From assembly GCA_026196105.1 (NCBI GenBank), contig JAPHRK010000011.1, positions 1-64,000 on the forward strand: 64,000 bases of DNA, in the 5' to 3' direction. Below the pieces are notes generated by a model that had not been told where the DNA came from, ran no database searches, and was given only the letters and a program-made list of their open reading frames with translations. This document shows positions 61,807 through 64,000 of this stretch, one piece after another. The stretch comes from Rhodospirillales bacterium. GTDB taxonomy: Bacteria; Pseudomonadota; Alphaproteobacteria; Rhodospirillales; JAPHRK01. Positions within the stretch are counted from its first letter, which is position 1; each line of letters opens with the position of its first letter. The position numbers and the translations under genes are program-made.

Positions 61807-62020
61807 TTAAATGTCATCCATCGTTATTCAGAGCCTTAATCTCAAATATATAGATGTCATAAATATATTGAGAACCAATAGCAAAGATTAAAATAATTCT
61901 AATTAGCTTATTTGGTGTTAATTTCTGAATAGTCTACACAATAAAAGTTGATAATGAGTTGCTTGAACCAAACTCTTTTATCCGCCAAGTTGTTATCTTC
62001 ATATTGTGGGAGAATTATTC

Positions 62021-63040
62021 ATGGCTGAAAAGCCTCTTGTTGTTGTGTCAGGAGCCTCTGGTTATATTGCGCTTCACGTCATCAAACAATTGTTAGAGCA
62101 AGGTTACCCCGTGCGGGGAACAATGCGGACGATGTCTCGGACTACCAGCATACAAACCGCTTTGGCTAAACATGTTGATGTCGGCGCCCTTTCATTTGTT
62201 GAAACAGATTTGCTTTCAGATAAAGGCTGGGAAGATGCGATGTTGGGGGCTGAGTATCTCATCCATGTGGCTTCCCCCGTTCCTGCCCATGCACCGAAGA
62301 ATGAAAATGACGTTATTGTCCCTGCTAGAGACGGGGCTTTGCGTGCCTTAAAGGCTGCTCATAAGGCTGGTGTTAAGCGGGTGGTGTTGACCTCATCCGT
62401 TGCGGCAATTTATGCAGGTCGAAATGAAAGCCGGCCTTATACTGAAGAGGATTGGAGTGACCTTACTAAACCGATCGATGGTTATTCAGCTTATGCAAAG
62501 AGTAAAACGCTTGCTGAGCAAGCCGCTTGGGACTTTGCTAATGAAAACCAACTAGAATTGTCGGTCATAAATCCGTCGATGGTTCTTGGCCCGCTGATCG
62601 ATCCTGATGGCAGTGCATCCATTGAGATTATCAAACGAGTGGTTGAAGGTAAATTACCAGGTTGGCCTCGTTTAGGGTTTTCCTTTGTTGATGTTCGTGA
62701 CGTGGCGGAAGCCCATATCAAAGCAATGGTTACCCCTGATGCTGCGGGGAAACGTTATATCTGCTCCCATGAATATCTCTGGTTGGCAGAGATCGCCAAA
62801 ATCTTAAAACCACACTTAGCACCTAAGGGAAGAAAGATTAAAACGTGGCAAATGCCTGATTGGTTGATCAAAGGTATCGCTAACTTTGACAAAACGGTTC
62901 GTATGGTTGTGAGTGGTTTAGGGAAAAAGAATGTCATGGATTCCTCAAGAATAAGAAATGAATTAGACTGGAATCCAAGAGATATTAACCAAACTATTTG
63001 TGAGACTGCTGATAGCCTCATAGAACATAAAGTTGTTTAG
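62021..63040 (+). CDS. NAD(P)-dependent reductase, extended SDR (dihydroflavonol reductase-like)
   Basis: A 339-residue Rossmann-fold enzyme. VVVSGASGYIALHVIKQLL is the nucleotide motif (G-x-x-G-x-x-A variant), VLTSSVAAIYAG and GYSAYAKSKTLAEQAAWDF give S and YxxxK of the active site, and VDVRDVAEAHIKAM is typical of the DFR/aldehyde reductase branch. It reduces aldehydes or ketones; substrate unknown. ATG 62021 follows GGGAG. Probably cotranscribed with the DUF1330 gene 19 bases on. Confidence 0.88.
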   Translation: MAEKPLVVVSGASGYIALHVIKQLLEQGYPVRGTMRTMSRTTSIQTALAKHVDVGALSFVETDLLSDKGWEDAMLGAEYLIHVASPVPAHAPKNENDVIVPARDGALRALKAAHKAGVKRVVLTSSVAAIYAGRNESRPYTEEDWSDLTKPIDGYSAYAKSKTLAEQAAWDFANENQLELSVINPSMVLGPLIDPDGSASIEIIKRVVEGKLPGWPRLGFSFVDVRDVAEAHIKAMVTPDAAGKRYICSHEYLWLAEIAKILKPHLAPKGRKIKTWQMPDWLIKGIANFDKTVRMVVSGLGKKNVMDSSRIRNELDWNPRDINQTICETADSLIEHKVV

Positions 63041-63059
63041 ATTTAGGAGCTAAAAGAAC

Positions 63060-63356
63060 ATGTCAGCTTATTATGTGATTGTTGATGTTAAAATTGATGA
63101 CCCAGACGAGTACAAAAAATATATGGAAAAAGCCAAGCCTATTTCGGAGAAATTTGGCGGAGAATATTTAGTCCGTGGTGGTGAGTTTAATGTTCTTGAA
63201 GGTGATTATTTTACACCTCGGCGTTTGGTTTTAGTCCGTTTCCCGAGCAAAGAAGCCGCTGATGGTTTCTATAACTCCCCGGAGTACCAAGAAGCTCGTG
63301 CTATTCGCCTTCCTGTAAGTGATATGGTGATGGTTGGGGTTGAAGGTTTTGAGTAA
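63060..63356 (+). CDS. DUF1330 family protein
   Basis: A 98-residue dimeric alpha/beta-barrel-type small protein. AYYVIVDVKIDDPDEYKKYM and GGEYLVRGGEFNVLEGD and VRFPSKEAADGFYNSPEY are the family markers. Function not known for the family. Preceded by AGGAG. Confidence 0.9.
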   Translation: MSAYYVIVDVKIDDPDEYKKYMEKAKPISEKFGGEYLVRGGEFNVLEGDYFTPRRLVLVRFPSKEAADGFYNSPEYQEARAIRLPVSDMVMVGVEGFE

Positions 63357-63507
63357 TGAAATCGGTTGGTTTGGCCTTTAAATATCTGTGATAGTTGCGC
63401 GTTTTTACTTTCAGTACTATCTAATGATGGCGTTGTAGACCTTGTTATACCCTTAGCATCTATGATGTGCATTAGTTCACAAGTTAATTTAGGGAGGGGA
63501 TAAGCCA

Positions 63508-64000
63508 GTGGATGTTTCATCTTTTATAGAAGGGTCGACAGTATTTTTTATTGTCTTTGTTATCTTAGGCCTGACTTTGGTCTATATGGGAGCCAAGATT
63601 GTCCCTCAGGGTATGGAATTTCCTGTTGAACGGCTAGGTAAATATACAAAGACCTTAGCGCCGGGGCTCCACATTATTATCCCCTTTATTGATAGAGTTG
63701 CTTACGAAACGAATATGCGTGAGAGGGTGATGGATGTTCCCTCTCAAGAAATCATCACAAAAGATAACGCCATGGTGACCGTTGATGGGGTTATCTTCTT
63801 TCAAGTTTTAGACGCCGCACAGGCTTCATATGAGGTGAATAATTTAGAAGTCGCGATCCTAAATTTGACCATGACAAATATTCGTACAGTTATGGGCTCC
63901 ATGGATTTGGATGAGCTGTTATCCCAGCGGGACCGGATCAATGACCGCCTATTGACTGTTGTTGATCATGCGACCAATACTTGGGGTGTTAAGGTTACCC
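63508..64000 (+). CDS. SPFH/band 7 (stomatin/QmcA-type) membrane protein, 5' part
   Basis: The frame starts at GTG 63508 after AGGGAGGGG and stays open to the window edge (164 codons). An N-terminal membrane segment (about 10-28) is followed by VPQGMEFPVERLGKYTKTLA and PGLHIIIPFIDRVAYETNMR, then DVPSQEIITKDNAMVTVDGV and RTVMGSMDLDELLSQRDRIN, all stomatin/QmcA hallmarks. Such proteins form large membrane-microdomain cages, usually with a linked NfeD protein; that gene would lie outside the window. Confidence 0.93.
   Translation, partial: MDVSSFIEGSTVFFIVFVILGLTLVYMGAKIVPQGMEFPVERLGKYTKTLAPGLHIIIPFIDRVAYETNMRERVMDVPSQEIITKDNAMVTVDGVIFFQVLDAAQASYEVNNLEVAILNLTMTNIRTVMGSMDLDELLSQRDRINDRLLTVVDHATNTWGVKVT

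Noticed and set aside
1-64000. tRNA, rRNA, insertion sequences, integrases, attachment sites, replication origin
   Set aside because: Looked for by eye on both strands; no cloverleaf, transposase, terminal repeats or iterons were seen.

Overview
The window reads as one chromosomal segment of a heterotrophic alphaproteobacterium with moderate, slightly AT-leaning base composition. The evidence is the protein families and their order: ppk1-ppx with convergent RNase D, a SqrR/BigR-type ArsR regulator, one-chain indolepyruvate:ferredoxin oxidoreductase, two-chain KorAB, and TRAP transport. A marine Rhodospirillales/Kiloniellales-type host is my inference. I see no rRNA, tRNA, insertion sequence, prophage or CRISPR array.

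Region 1 (1-8.6 kb): the 3' part of an RND efflux pump gene, translationally overlapped by a FAD oxidoreductase gene; a three-PAS hybrid histidine kinase; two orphan periplasmic solute-binding proteins; and a TusA-like gene divergent from an ArsR regulator that carries the cysteine pair of persulfide sensors. Region 2 (8.6-16 kb): polyphosphate kinase 1 and exopolyphosphatase in one operon, convergent RNase D, a Sel1-type protein and an unassigned coiled-coil protein. Region 3 (16-24 kb): a drug-efflux MFS protein, an FmdE-like protein, a cold-shock protein, a 3-oxoadipate enol-lactonase, YceI/cytochrome b561, then a patch of chemoreceptor pieces (a stand-alone MCP tip and a decayed MCP-PilZ gene) with a STAS protein.

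Region 4 (23.5-30.5 kb) looks like aromatic amino acid turnover: an Lrp-type regulator divergent from indolepyruvate:ferredoxin oxidoreductase, then a TrpB2-type enzyme and an aromatic aminotransferase. A FecR-like exported protein and polyphosphate kinase 2 follow.

Region 5 (32.4-52.2 kb) is the most striking metabolic block. A TetR regulator faces an 11-gene, tightly packed operon: thiolase, acyl-CoA ligase, HyuA/HyuB-type ATP-dependent hydrolase or carboxylase, acyl-CoA dehydrogenase, a split B12-dependent acyl-CoA mutase, a three-subunit molybdenum hydroxylase and a class III CoA-transferase. Repeated TTTTAC-N5/6-GTAAAA operators fill the regulator/operon gap. A complete TRAP transporter and an NnrS protein lie just downstream. 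No pathway I know uses exactly this set; the substrate cannot be read from sequence.

Region 6 (52.2-58.9 kb) holds two large divergent, unrecognised genes. One encodes an exported Pro/Lys/Glu-rich protein with five regularly spaced amphipathic motifs. The other encodes a 1386-residue two-TM protein whose body is 44 tandem repeats of 25 residues, 43 of them exactly in register. They may form an envelope structure. Region 7 (58.9-64 kb): KorB/KorA, an extended-SDR reductase, a DUF1330 protein and the start of a stomatin/QmcA-type SPFH gene cut by the window edge.
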